This document shows positions 29,339 through 42,625 of a stretch of 64,000 bases of DNA, in pieces; position 1 is the first letter of the stretch; the number at the start of each line of letters is the position of its first letter. The stretch comes from Aphidius gifuensis. Taxonomy: Eukaryota > Arthropoda > Insecta > Hymenoptera > Braconidae. Where the stretch lies: positions 8,990,001 through 9,054,000 of the forward strand of contig NC_057793.1 of NCBI RefSeq assembly GCF_014905175.1, read 5' to 3'. The translations under genes and the position numbers were made by a program. The notes below the pieces were generated by a model, which was given only the letters and a program-made list of their open reading frames with translations, was not told the DNA's origin and made no database searches.

Positions 29339-30250
29339 TTTGTAAAACAACAAAAAACAAATTTAAAATAATTTAATTTGAATTATTATCAATCTATCAC
29401 ACCATTGTCTATCTCTATAGAAATTTAATAGCATTGGTTCAGTAGTATTTTTTACTAATTCATACAGTGAAAGTTTAAAATATAAAAAACATCTTTCATT
29501 TATCAGCTTTCATTAAAAGTATTTTCGTTTTTATAACGTAAGGACTTCTGTATATTTATACATAACACTGATAAATCGTGTGATACAATTTTATTTTTCT
29601 TTTTTTAAATCACGACGTATTTATATTTATTTTAATATTTTTTTTTTTTCTGATAATTTTTTAATTATTTTAAACGCTGAAAATGTGATTTACTCTGATA
29701 CGATATTTCAAAAAAAGAAAAAAATCGAAATACTTTAAAATCGAAATTAAAATTTAAAAAAAAAAATTTTTTTTAACCAGATGAAAAACTTGATGTTTTT
29801 AATAGTTTTTAATTATTTTTTCGTTCATATATCTTTTTATTTAATGATCAAGAAAATCAATTGAAAATCATGATAATTATTTAGATTAATCAATTCAAGG
29901 TTGTGTGACACTGCCTATTCTTACGTTGTAAAAAAAAAAAAAAATCATTTGAAAAACAGGAAAAAAAAGGATAAATAATATTTTAATTAGATTTTTTTTC
30001 TTTTTTTTTTTTTGTAACGAAGGTTGTGCCGTGAATTCCCTGTGTCCTATTTTGCTCAGCGATCAGAGTATTTAGTTGCTGGGCTTGCCCAAAATATAAA
30101 ATTACTCGAAAACTATAGGAGATAGATCACGATGATAAAAACTATTTGATAATATATATAATAACCAGTCTATGTTTTACTCGTACTCAAAAAAATAATA
30201 ATATAAAATAATTGTCGTCCGGAATAAAAGTTCTTCCGTCGCACTAAATG
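29339..30250 (+). other. Dscam1 3' UTR (approximate)
   Basis: AT-rich. A polyadenylation signal AATAAA at 30223-30228, followed by a T-rich stretch, is a reasonable end. Other AATAAA words occur, so the true end or ends are uncertain. Confidence 0.45.
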
Positions 30251-33200
30251 CGTTCGTTTTTTTTCGTATTAAACACTGACATAAAACAAAATTAATTTCT
30301 CTTCAACATAATTAGTTTTTAAATTTTTTTTTTAAATTAATGCTTAGCTTGTTGAATAAAATTTTTCAATTCTCTACCTTCTGATATTATCGACAATTAT
30401 ATATGTAATGAATATAAGATTTTATGCTATTCGATATGCTATATAGTAGTGTTTAAGAAACGATTGAGAATAATGCATAATAATGATATTAACTGTAGTG
30501 GAACAAAAAAGTAAAAAATAATAATTAGATAGTCGTTTAGAAGTAAATTTAAAAAATAATAATAAATAAGACATCAAATTATCTAAACCCTATATGTTGA
30601 TAATGTGGCAGAAAAAAAAGAAACAAATAATTTTTTTTTTTCTCATTTGGCAAACAAATTGATTTTAAAAAAATAATTTCTATTTAAAAAATTGATATTT
30701 ATTTTTAAGCCCATGTCAACATATAGAATTTAGAAAATACTCATTAAAATTTATAACAATTAAATCAAATGGTCTGTCATCATTTGCAAGCCACAGCAAA
30801 AAAAAAAGCTCAAGAAAATTTGGAATTTTTTTCATGCTTTATCTGTATATGTGTTTTTTTTTTTCTTCTGTTAAATCTTTGTTTATATTATGAATATTAT
30901 TATTATTTTTATTGTTGTTATATATTTTATTAAAAATAATAATTTCCAGATGAAAAAATTGTGGACTATGTGCTTTGTCATGTTAAACAAGTTCAAGCTC
31001 AAAAGCAAGAATGAAAAATTCCTTATTTTCTGGTATTTTTTTTGTTGCTTGGCATTATCAATATGTTGACGTAAATAATACATTCATAATGCTGTTAACA
31101 TTAACAATTACTAATGAAAAATAAAATGATTATCAAGTGAAAAAAAAAATTCCAAGTGATATTGATAAATCTTGCAATGATGACAAGATTGTTTTGACTT
31201 GAAAATTCCGTACTCATATATATTTAAAAATAATTAAAAATAAAAAAAAAATAAATTTAGTATTTTAATTGATTTTTTTGTCTTTAATTTTCTTATAAAT
31301 CTCTTTTTTTGGGTAAAAAATATTAATTTTCTTTTTAATAATTCATTTTGAAAACATAATTTTATCAATTTATGAATTATAATTTCATTTTAATTCAATT
31401 ACGTGATACATTTTTGTGTAGTTTTAATAATTTTCAATTTTTCTTTTCTCTTTTTTGAGCTTGGAATTATTTATATTATAATTCAAATAAAAATTAAATA
31501 CTAATAAATAATAATACTAAAATTTAAAAATAAAAAACAACACTTATTATGTTTTATAATAATAAAACATAATTTTTATTGCACACACTTATATAGTTGG
31601 TTTTAAAAAAATAATTCAATAAACATAATAAATATTTAAAAAAAAATTTCAAATAAATTTTTTCTAGATTTTAAGCGTGAATTAATATGTATTACTCATG
31701 AATGTCGATTGTTCAATATAATATTTTAATTAATATAAATTAATATTAATTATTTATAGCGTCATTTGTATAATAATGATGATGTAATTTTATCTCATTA
31801 AACATTTTCGTTAATGTAAATTTTTATTTTATATTTTGGAAACATTATTATGTTATTATGATAATCAATAATTTTTCATTATTTTGTCAAACAGTAAAAA
31901 TTAATTCAATGAATTTTTTATGAATGTGTACTACACTTGCGTTTAATTGTCCAGTTGTGTGCCACTTCTATATGTTTTCATACCAAAGCTGTAATATGTA
32001 TCTTTACGTTAAATAAATAATACATTAAATAACATAAAAAATTAACTATAAATTATTTTATTTGAAAAATTTTTTTTTTATAATCATTTTATATAGTTAT
32101 ACAAATCATACATGAAACTATTTACCAGATATTTGTATTCAGAATGCCCCATATATAAAATAATAACAAATAAAATTTTCGAAAAACAAAAAAATTTCTA
32201 CAAAAAAATATGTCTCATTTTATTCATGTCACTGCGATAGAAAAATTTTATCAGCTTATATTTACAATAAATATTTTCGTTATTTTTTTTTTTATCATAA
32301 TTAAAATGCACTTACATATTTATTTATCGATATAATAATTTAAAAAAAAGTTTGTGTCGGTACAACAGAGCACTCACTTAGCTGATGAACAAGAGCGCCA
32401 GTTTGACAACGAATTTAAACTCACTTTTAATAATTATATTATAAATATTAATTAAAACTTTTAATAATTATTCTAAACTATTCTTATAATTAATTAAAAA
32501 TAAAAATTGTTTTTATTTTTAATAATTGTAATCGTAACTTTATTCAATGACAATGCAAGATTAAAATATATTTTTTAAACTAAACTTTTTTCAATATTTC
32601 AACTAAATTTTCTACATTAATAAAATTAATTTTTTTTCTCTATATTAATATATTAATGTTCAACACAATGCTTACTAGAACCAATGATTTTTTGTTTTTA
32701 TTAAATTAATTTTGAATGATCTCTGAGTTAATTTTTTTGTTTGTGAAAAAATGTGAATAATTTGATCTTATATTCAAGCTGTAATTAATAAATATAGCAA
32801 TTAAATATTGACTAATTATTAAAAATAATAAAATCTCAAGTTTCATTGAATAAAATTTAAAATCCATTCAATCAATCATTGTATTTTTCAAATTATCTTT
32901 CATTAATATTCAACTATTTTTAATTATAAAAAAGAAAAATATAATTAAAATTGTATTACATATTCAATATACTTGTCAATAAAAAAAAAAAATATATAGC
33001 ATTGATGATAAATACCACATAATACATCTAAATAGAATTGAGATTTTTATATATACATTGACTTTCTAAAACATCCTACGATATATATCAATGTAGAAAA
33101 AAAAAAAAAAAACTTGTATACTTGAGTGAAAAATATTTAACGACGTCACAACGTCATAAAAATAAAATCACAGGTACTCAACCGAATAACATTTAAATGG

Positions 33201-33620
33201 GAAATATTCAAACAACAAGACGAAGAATTTTGTTTACATATACATATAAAAATATTGAATATAATCGATATATTTTAATAATTACTCATTCTTAAATATT
33301 CATTGATCATTTTATTGATTTTGATCGACTGAAATTTCGTCATTGTTTTCATTTAAAAAATAATGGATCAAAAAAAAATCAATAAAAATTGACTAACACG
33401 TGTTTTCTGATAATTAATCGATATCATACAATCACCTGATATCTCAATTTTGCATTCAAAAAAAATAATAAAACTATGTTAACAAAAAAAAAAAAAAAAA
33501 ACACTTAGGAAAAAAAGTTTTTTTGAATCTAAAATATAAATAGGTCCAAAGCGTTAATGAAAGAGCGTTAATGATATCAAAAAATAAAAAAAGTAGGGAT
33601 TAAGAAAAAGAAAAAAATTT
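30251..33620. other. Intergenic region between Dscam1 and the C/EBP gene
   Basis: Very AT-rich. No coding region recognised. It includes the inverted repeat copy at 32145-32318 and a small balanced patch at 32350-32410. A 66-codon minus-strand frame at 30883-31083 has no domain pattern. Confidence 0.6.
32145..32318. repeat. Dispersed repeat, inverted copy of 4350-4525
   Basis: Runs from AATGCCCCATATATAAAATA to TCATAATTAAAATGCAC; imperfect reverse complement of the copy in the Dscam1 intron. Adjacent ATAGTTATACAAATCATAC (32093-32111) also resembles 3413-3431, so the ancestral element was larger. Confidence 0.6.
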
Positions 33621-33624
33621 ATTT

Positions 33625-33740
33625 TCTATGCGCCTGCGCAAACAGCATCAGGTTACTAAAACTTAGCGCGCGTTATATTGAAAGCTTGTGACATGCTTTC
33701 AAGCAATTCAGTCGCGCGCCAACACTCATATAGTCAATTT
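33625..33740 (+). promoter_or_regulatory. CpG-rich promoter-like segment of the C/EBP gene
   Basis: In an otherwise AT-rich flank this segment holds GCGCCTGCGCAAACAGC, TTAGCGCGCGTTATAT and ATTCAGTCGCGCGCCAAC. GCGCCTGCGCA resembles the NRF1-type palindromic motif, and TCAGTC (33708-33713) is a good initiator. This places a start site about 440 nt upstream of the ATG; no TATA box is evident. Confidence 0.5.
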
Positions 33741-34132
33741 CGTTTAAACTTTTATTTATTTTTTTTTTTATTGTTTTTTTTTTTTTTTTTCTGTTTATTA
33801 ATATCATTATTAATCTAAACAAAGTGTTTTGAAAAATAAAAAACAGTGATAATAATACGAATTTTATTTAAAAAAAAAAACAAAAAAAACAAAGACTTAA
33901 ATAAAAAAAAAAATATATACATAATAATTTTGAATATTATTTATAAATTTGTGATGCGAATAAATGAAAAACACTTGAAAAACTAAAATTGTGTTACAAT
34001 AGTTAATGTTAATCAACAATCAAGTGTTGTGTAAACAATTTTGTGACATCTTTTGAACAAAAAAAAGAAAAAAAATAAAAATAAAATTGTGACAGAAAAA
34101 AAAATAAGTTTAATCTAAAAAAATAAGGTGTA

Positions 34133-34144
34133 ATGAGTGAGTGA
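34133..34144 (+). promoter_or_regulatory. Three-codon upstream ORF before the C/EBP start
   Basis: ATGAGTGAGTGA encodes Met-Ser-Glu and stops 6 nt before the main ATG at 34151. Other upstream ORFs begin at 33954, 33964 and 34006, all ending before 34060. Vertebrate C/EBP alpha and beta use a short upstream ORF ending just before the main start to set isoform ratios; a comparable role here is inferred. Confidence 0.5.
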
Positions 34145-34150
34145 GTGATA

Positions 34151-34867
34151 ATGGAATCACCTGTAATGTATGAAACAACTGCCCACCAGCCACAAAATCA
34201 AGGTGGTGCAGAATTAAAAAAATCATCAGTTTTAACAAATGTAAATAATAATACAACAAATGTAAATAATAATAATACAAATGTAAATAATAATAATAAT
34301 TCATCACTACAAGTGAATCATAATCAACAAACAAGTAGTACTGTTAGTAAAGTGTCAGCAAGTAAAGCAAGTCTTCATCAACAATATGCTGAGCATTGTG
34401 CTGCTGCTGGTGAATTAACTGATTTAAATACACCAGAAATATCATTAGATTTACAACATCTAATTGATGATTCACATTTTAATGATGGATTATTGGATAT
34501 GCTAAGTGGTGGTAGTAGTGGTAGTAATAATAATAATAACAATAATAATAATGGTGTTGTAAAACATGTCAGAACAACTGGTTATCCAAGAACAACATTG
34601 GCATATATGCCACAACCAGTGCATAGTGGTGCAAGTTATCATCAAGGTAGTAACAGTTGCAGTGATAGCAATAGTTCAAGTTCTGATTCACCAAGTATAA
34701 AAGAAGAACCACTTGATCCAACAGATTATCGTCGACATTGTCAACAATTTACAACAAATGGTTATAGTCCAGGTAATGGAACATTTACAAATAATGGACA
34801 AACATTTACAACACTTACATCATCAAATGTACCAATTGGACATCCTGGTCATAATCAACATCCTCAG

Positions 34868-34907
<40 letters not shown>

Positions 34908-35305
34908 GTGTTGGTGGTGTTAATGGTGGTCAAATAAAACCAGGAATGTCATCACATCAACATCAAGCAGCAGCAGCAGCAGCAGCGGCTGCAGCAGCTG
35001 CTAGAAAACAATCAAAGGCTATTGACAAAGCCAGTGATGAATATAGAAGAAGACGTGAAAGAAATAATATTGCTGTTAGAAAAAGTAGAGAAAAAGCTAA
35101 AGTTAGATCAAGAGAAACTGAAGAAAAAGTTAAATTACTTGTTAAAGATAATGATTTATTAAAAAAAAGAATTGAATTATTAACTGAAGAACTTAATGTT
35201 CTTAGATCATTATTTAGCAGCGTTGGTGTTGTACCTGAACAATTGCACAGAGAAATTTCTAGGCATTTGGATCAATTTCAGCAACATGCGGTTGGACCAA
35301 TGTAG
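34151..35305 (+). CDS. slbo: C/EBP-family bZIP transcription factor (slbo-like)
   Basis: A 384-residue protein from one uninterrupted frame, as in fly slbo. It starts at MESPVMYETT; an upstream in-frame GTG is not a credible start. Low-complexity segments include Asn/Thr repeats (about residues 35-55), an Asn run (about 123-134), a Gln/His run (about 238-255) and a poly-Ala run of 13 (about 273-285). Residues about 291-355 form the bZIP: the basic region EYRRRRERNNIAVRKSREKA is diagnostic of C/EBP, and KVKLLVKDNDLLKKRIELL starts the leucine zipper. An EEPLDP segment preceded by a Ser-rich stretch resembles a sumoylation-type motif (IKEEP). It binds DNA in the nucleus as a dimer. Slbo drives border-cell migration and other differentiation in fly; the function here is by homology. 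Orthology to slbo rather than another C/EBP is likely but not proven. Confidence 0.93.
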
Positions 35306-38300
35306 CATCAAAACACGTGTATATCATATTAATGTTTTTTTTTTTTTTATTTTTTATTTTATCGTCTTCAGCATCATTACTATTTTTATTTTATTTTTAA
35401 ATTGTTATTATTTCTTTTTATTTTTCGTCTTATGTAAAGAGGTGAATGATGATGTGACCTTCGAAAAACATCGAAGATGCATCCGGCTGTGAAAGCGTCA
35501 TTCATTATTTCATATATTAAACATATCGTTTGATTTAAATTTGTAATTTTTATTTATTTACGATATATACAGGGCGCACTATCGCAGTCGGACATTTATA
35601 ATTATATAAATATAAAATCGATAATCAATTGATCCAGGGACAAATAAAAAATGAAAGAAAAAAAAAAAGTGATATATTTATCTGATGTAAAAAAAATATA
35701 TATAAATTCATTTTTGCAATATATTTATAGTTAAAATTTTATTAACAAAAAAAATAAACATAAACAATTGTATTGTTTTTTTTTTTTTATTTTTAACCGG
35801 ATGTTGTACGTATGATGGTCAAATTAATTAATTAAATTAACCATTACAATTATTATTTTATCTATCACACGAGACTCACAAAAAAAAAAAAAAAAAAATT
35901 AAATAGCTGCAATTATAAACAAAATATTAAATTCTATATTTCTATGATTTTTACAATTTTTTTTTTTCTTTTAAGACTGGATATTTCGATCGGGCTAATA
36001 GTAAAATTTTCATGAAAAATATTAAATCTAAATAAATATGTTAAATATATTTTTGAATAAAAAAATTTATCTATTTTTTCAGATGGCATTGTGATTAGAT
36101 TGTCAAACTAGTTATTTTTTTGAATTAATAAAATTAGCATATCGCTCTTGTACCTAAATACCTCGAGTCATATCGAGATAATTTCCTCACACGTTGATCA
36201 CTCATCAATACCATCGATTCCATCATTATTTTTTTTCATATATAAAAAAAAATTATAAATGTTACTTAAACGCATATTTAATATTAAAATCATAAATGAT
36301 GGATACGTGTTTACAGATGAAATTAATTATTTTTTAAATAAATTTATCACTCACACATGTACGAAATCATGTATTATAGTTAATGTTTAATGTATCATAA
36401 TAATAGATAAAGAAAAAAAAAAAAAAAAAATTAATATTAAATAATAATTAATTAAAATACATAAAAGTTAATATATTTTTGTTAGACATTGTGTATGTGA
36501 AGCAAAAATGATTTTAATCTTTTTTTTTTTTTTTTTTTTTTTGTGTGGGTCATGTGTTGGGTGAAGAGAGAATAAAGAAAGTTTTAATATTGAATTAATT
36601 TTTTTTTCGTGGGAATAAGTGTTATGCATTAATTCAATTCAAAATTTTACTGTCAATAAATTTTTTTTTTTTTTAAATCAAATAAATATTATTAAAAAGA
36701 CAAAAAAATATATATTTTTTGAAGCAGGCTTCATTATTTCATTTTTTTTTTTTTTTTAATTTTAATTGTTGATTGTTGTTATGTTAAAAAATAAAAGCGA
36801 TTAATAATTATATACCCGTTTGATTAAATTGTTTTATCTATTTTTTTTTTTCAATATTTGTTTTTTTGCTGTATGGAAATGTATGAATGTTTATGGATTT
36901 TTAAATATGTGAAAAGTTAAAATGTAGATTATGAGAATGAGATTACCTGACGGTCATCTTTTTTGTCTATAAGTGCAAATATATTTTGATATAAAAATTT
37001 TGATAATTTTTTAATTTATTTAACAAAACCTTTGTCTTTTTTTTTTTTTTACAGAATATTTTAAATAATTTATAAATGTTTTTTTTTAACATGAATTTTT
37101 CGCATGATGAATCATTGAATTTTTTTTGTATCAGGTAAATAAATTAAAATTGCAGTCAACTGATCAGTGCAGTCTTTTTTTATTATTATTTTATACATGT
37201 GGAAGTAAACTTGGCGCAGTATGATATTTTGCACGTGTGTTGATTTAGTTTAAAAATAGGCCATGTACTTGTATTACATGTTTATCAAACACCAGTCCAG
37301 AGACAGTATGCTGCTACTTAAAATTGGATAATTCATCAAACAAGTTTTTACATTTTAGATAAAAAAGAGATATGATCACTGAAAAATACAAATTTTTATT
37401 TGATTAAGACGGAAACTTTAAATGATTTTTATTATTGTGATTCAGCTTGTTTATTTTATGATTTGGTATTTTTTTTTTTTTTTTTTTCAGAGTTTAATTA
37501 CACTTTAAATTTATTTCAGGTGTTTTTTTTTATTTTTTTTTCAATGACGATCATTGAACTTAATAAAGTTTGCTGTCAATGGTTGAGTGTAAAATTACAT
37601 TATACGTAAAAATAAAAATGAAAATATTTAGTGAGGGAAATTTGCTGCATTTGCAAATAAAATTTTAGTATAGTTTTTTTTTTTTTTCATGTGCGCAGTA
37701 TTTTATAAAATCATGTATTTATAATATCGAATCAAGTGACATGTTGTATATGCCAAGTTTAAACACTAATATTTTATATCCATTTTTTTTTTAATATAGA
37801 ATATGTAAAATTGTAATTTTGTTTTTGATAAATATATGTATATTGTTATATAGGTAAAATTTTGTATAAAAAAAAAAAGGAAAAATTAATGTAAATTTGT
37901 TTTTAAATATTTATATGCTTGTCAAAATTTTGGCCGTCATAAATATGGGTTAGGGACAAAGTGCCAAAACACTCGGCTCACCCACTCGTCTTTGAAAATG
38001 GATCCAAGATTTTTATGCATTCACGAGATTGATAATGATGCCAATATATATAAAATATATGTATACATTGTAAATAACAAAAAAAGTATTTGGCTTCTAA
38101 ACCAGTGACATTCAAATCCAAGTCTTTAAATTTTATATATTAACTACGCATATTGATAGACACTTTCTAGATTGTCACTGATTCATTATTTCATCATTAA
38201 GGAAAAACCGAAATATACAACAACAAAATAAACTTGTTTGTGAGTAAATTTTTTTAGATCAAAGAATCGTTTCGTTGAGGAAATATATACGCTGATAATT

Positions 38301-38353
38301 TCATGAAATTTTTTAAAATTTATTAAAAATAATTATAACAATAGTATGATCAG
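35306..38353 (+). other. C/EBP 3' UTR and AT-rich flank
   Basis: Contains many AATAAA words and poly-T runs; I cannot pick the true polyadenylation site. CTTCGAAAAACATCGAAG at 35459-35476 can form a 6-bp hairpin. A more balanced patch lies at 37940-38010. No second gene recognised. Confidence 0.5.
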
Positions 38354-38932
38354 TTAATTTACTATTATCATACGCATCTTGGATAAATTGAAAATTAATT
38401 TATTTAAAAATTAATTAATTAGTCATCGTATATTGTAATGACTCGCTGTTATTATTATATCAAATTTAATTTTATTAATATTTTTTTTTATCTTTTAAAT
38501 ATTGTATAAAATGTATATTTATTTTATTTATTTATTAAATTTATTAATAACACAATTATTATAAATCTTTGATAAATTTTGTAATTTATTAATTTTTTTA
38601 CTTGCTAGTAGATATTTTTATTGTTGCATATTTTCTACCTGGTTTTTTATTTATTTATTTATTTATTTGATATTCTCTATTAAGCAGATATTATAATTAT
38701 ATTGTGACTAGAATATTGAATCATGTAATCATTAAAATTTATAATGCAAAAATGTTATTATTATTTTAAATTGTATTATTAAAATTATTTTATTTAATTA
38801 GAGATGTCCAGCTCAATCAATATGTCATCCAAGAGGTTCAAGATTAGAAAGAGTATCAACATTGCAAGGTGTTAAAATCATTGAGACAGTTGATACATGT
38901 GATTGTTGGTCATCACAATTAAAATGCACAAT
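38354..38932 (+). repeat. 0.58-kb dispersed repeat, copy 1
   Basis: Nearly identical to 44950-45522 (same strand) and to the reverse complement of 60827-61408. It starts TTTACTATTATCATACGCAT and ends near CATCACAATTAAAATGCAC. No terminal inverted repeats or clear target duplications were seen. It carries an exon-like frame at its 3' end. Confidence 0.85.
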
Positions 38933-38960
38933 AATAGTCCTACTTAAAATGAATTCGTAA
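38802..38960 (+). CDS. Exon-like Cys-rich frame in repeat copy 1
   Basis: After an acceptor-like TTTAATTAG the frame reads RCPAQSICHPRGSRLERVST, LQGVKIIETVDTCDCW and SSQLKCTIIVLLKMNS, then stops. The composition is balanced, unlike its AT-rich surroundings. The Cys pattern C-x5-C ... CDC suggests the end of a secreted protein, but I do not recognise the family. It may be a terminal exon copied with the repeat; whether any copy is expressed is unknown. There is no start codon of its own. Confidence 0.4.
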   Translation, partial: RCPAQSICHPRGSRLERVSTLQGVKIIETVDTCDCWSSQLKCTIIVLLKMNS

Positions 38961-41730
38961 TTAAAATATTAAAAAAACTTTATTTAAAAAATTTAACGTT
39001 ATTTGTTTTTTGTTGACATGACAAAAAAATCATTAAATAATATATAACGATTGACGTGTGAATAATATTTAAAAAACAGAATTTAGAACGTGTGATTTCA
39101 TTTGCATATTTACCTGTCTGTAAAGTTATATATATACATTTAATTTTGCGTATATACATTTTCTTATCTAACTTGTTAATTCGTTATTATATACATATGA
39201 CAATATGTAATTTCATTCAAATCAAGTATACGAACTTACACGATCTTTACGCCGACATTGTCTCTATAAAAGTATATTATTTAACTCAACACATTTATTC
39301 GTATTAAAAATTTAAAAATAAACAAAAACTTTGTTCTCATTTATACACAACTAATCTCAATTATCAAGCAATAAACTAGATATCAAATTATATTATAGTA
39401 TTTTTTACCTTATTATTATCATCATCATCATCATTCAAGTATCTAAAAATAATAATACTCTATTTATACATACTTAATTTTTTTTTTTTTTATCAAATTA
39501 CCATACACATTACTCAAATAAATTTAAATATTTATAATTGACACCTCAAAATGTAGGTTAATTAAATAAATTTATCTTTTTTTTTTTTACAAATAAAATT
39601 TTCAAAAATAGTTATAAAAATAACTCAAAACAATAGATGTATTATTTATAATAATCATAACAATAATAAAAATTAATTTTTATTTTTAAAATTTTCTTTT
39701 TTGTCAAAGCCCTTTGTAACATATATTTATACATATATTTTTTTTATATATTTATATATTAGATGGTTGTGTAGGTGTGACCCAGTTACCGCGAGAGTTT
39801 CACTTTCCTGAAACGCGTTTTAGCGCGTTCACTTTAGGCAAACTCACAAGCAGTTATACAGTGTGGTGGTACTGGATGAAAGGAAGGCAATGAGGATTCA
39901 TATACCACTCTCTCACTCGTTCATGTCTTTAGTTACAAGCATTGTCGGTTACGTCACTCATTGTTATGTCAGCCGTGAAGGAGTCATACGCGCGAATACC
40001 CCACATGAATTTGAATGAAATTTACTTTTTTTTTTTTTTTCGCTAATCCAATGGATTATATTATACACTCACTATGAAACACTGCTTTGTTTCTTGAATC
40101 TCATATATTTTTTTTCTTCTAATAAGCACAAGTTTTGTCACAATTAAATCATTTTATTTTTACAAAAAAAAATAAAACGATAATAATGTAAATTAAAAAA
40201 AAATAAATAAATATTTTTTTACAAATTGAAAATAATAATTAATTTAATATTTATTTAATAATTTACTTAGATATTTTATCGAGACAATTAAAATATAACC
40301 CAGTTACAAGAAAACTAAATGAACAGATAAATCTACAAATAAATTATTTTTTTTTTATTTTTAAAATATTATAAAAAAAATAAAAAATAGTGTCAATGAA
40401 TTATGATAATACAATTGCGTATATAAACAATCAACACTGATATCATATAATTATAATATGACTGTTGGTAATTTAAATAATAAACAAAATATATTTTAAA
40501 ATAAAAATTGAAGAAATAATTTTTCCCGGGCTAAAATTTTTCCGTGGTTAATAGCTTGACACTCTATAATGACTCCAGAATTAGAATCGAAAAAATTCTA
40601 TTTAAAGTTTTTATTGCATTTAAAGTAAATCCATTTGTAAAATATCCATTCAGGCAATGAAAAAAATTAATATTGTTTATTCTTTAATTATTTTTTTAAA
40701 TTAAATATTTGTGATTGATGAGTCAGATAAAATTCATGTGACTTTGGCGTTCGATATATCCAAAGTTTTCATACAAAATTACATGAAAAAATCCATCTAA
40801 AAATATTAAACTGATATTTGCTTTGTTTCATCAAAAAATATCAGTATTTTAAATTATAAAAATTAATCAATTATTATAACATAAAAAAAAATTAGTTAAA
40901 TAATTATTTAAAAATAATTTAAAGACTTAAAAAAACATTAATACAATATTTATTACATGAAGAGCAAATTACTTTCCATCATTAAAATTTTTATTTTTAT
41001 ATTAGATCATAAATGAATGGCATTAGCCGCAATGTAATATCGAAAAAAAAAATTAGAAAGATGTATTCTATTTTAAAATACTTTTATCTCTTTTATTTAA
41101 AACCATCTTATTCAGTCTTACTTATATATATTTTAATTTTATATTTATTTTTTTTTTTTTCCTTTCCCCCAGTATTCATTGTCTCATACACATTTGAGCG
41201 CACTAAAACCATAAAAAATATATAAAAAAGTAATTATATTTTAATATATTAGAATTATAATGGAAGTAATATCTTTCGTAATACTACTACGACTATTTTC
41301 AACAATTATTTATTTTATTTTTTTATTTTTTATATATATTTCATTTTTATTACTATCTAAATATATATATTTTTATTTTTATAAATTATTTTTACTTGAC
41401 GTGTTCTAATTTTGATTTGATAAATAAATTATTATCATTTTTTCTTTTTTATCATTTATTATTGAACTTTGATGCTGTACTCCTGAGGGATATATATTTT
41501 TATTTTTTTAAATTTTATACATGCTTTTTTTAATTGTCTCAGTTAGATATTTCCTATATTTCTATAGACTGCCAACAATAATAGAAATATTTATAGAATT
41601 TTATTTGCTTTTTTTTTTTTTATTTCTATTGGAGATTCATCGTTATTCATTGTAAATTATTTGTAGTGTCACGTCCGTTTTTTTTTATAATGATTAAATG
41701 TAAATTAAATACTGTTATAATTTTTGAATA
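38961..41730. other. AT-rich intergenic region
   Basis: No gene recognised. It contains the CpG-bearing island at 39764-40012. Frames at 39092-39307 and 41013-41225 have no domain pattern and follow local AT bias. Confidence 0.55.
39764..40012. promoter_or_regulatory. CpG-bearing island, candidate promoter or enhancer
   Basis: A conspicuous balanced segment in AT-rich DNA with GAAACGCGTTTTAGCGCGTT, a TTACGTCA site (39949-39956, CRE/ATF-like) and CATACGCGCGAATACC. It has no reading frame. A regulatory role is inferred from composition and motif content only. Confidence 0.35.
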
Positions 41731-41731
41731 G

Positions 41732-42625
41732 GGCTGGCCCCAAGACCAAGACCAATCTTGGTCTTGTCTTGGTTTTCAAGACAAGACCAAGACAAGACTG
41801 ATGTATTTGAAATCAAGACAAGCCCAAGACAAGATCTCTCTTTTTGGGCCAAGATTACACAAGACTCCTGTCAGTCTTGTGTCATTTTTTTATAATTAAA
41901 TAAAAAATAAAATTTTGTAAAATCTACGAAAGTAATTTGATCTTCGGTACATACTCACAAATTAATAAACTGATACATCATATATTAAGTGTATATTTAA
42001 TCGTTATCAACAAAGAACACAATAAACTAAGCATAGAGTTCCATAAAATACATATCACACTTAGTAGACATAATAATAGAAACAAAGACGACTCACACAA
42101 ATACTATAGCTTACATATATATATATGAGATTATGTATTTATTATTTATGTTTATAAAACGTCAGGTTTATCAAAAAACATAACGTACAAGACGAATAAA
42201 AATATATAAATATGTACATGAATATGTATATATATATAAATAATATTTTGGGGCTCTTGATAAGTTTTATTAAAAATTCAACTAGATTCAATTTCAATTT
42301 ATTTACTTCATTTAATTTATGAGTTTAGGTCTATTTTATTTCAGTTTTATATACCTACCTACTTAAATTCATTTGTTCTAGTTTGAATAAGATTGGCAAA
42401 TAAAATTTACTAAATAATACCAATATTATAATATGTTAAATTATTTATATAATTTATTTGCTAATAAATAATACAATAGGCAAGATTCACGAAAATTCAA
42501 GACTGACCCAAGACCATTACAAGTAGACTGAACCAAGTCAAGACGACCAAGACGAATGTTTTGACAAGACCAAGACAAGATTATATTTGTATTAAGACAA
42601 AATGACAAATTGAGTACTTGCATAT
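41732..42625. mobile_element. Putative non-autonomous hAT-like element with AAGACCAAGACAAGAC subterminal repeats
   Basis: The left part (41732-41880) starts AGGGCTGGCCCCAAGACCAA and is full of direct and inverted CAAGACCAAGACAAG words. The right part (42479-42600) has many of the same words. Dense subterminal repeats and a start resembling CAGGGCTGG are typical of hAT elements. The interior is AT-rich with no transposase. The exact right end and target duplication were not found. Confidence 0.45.

Noticed and set aside
34110..34334. Tyr/Leu-rich minus-strand frame
   Set aside because: Antisense of the Asn/Thr repeat in the C/EBP gene; low complexity.
34713..34937. Out-of-frame 74-codon frame within C/EBP
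   Set aside because: Shadow of the Gln/His-rich coding region in another frame.
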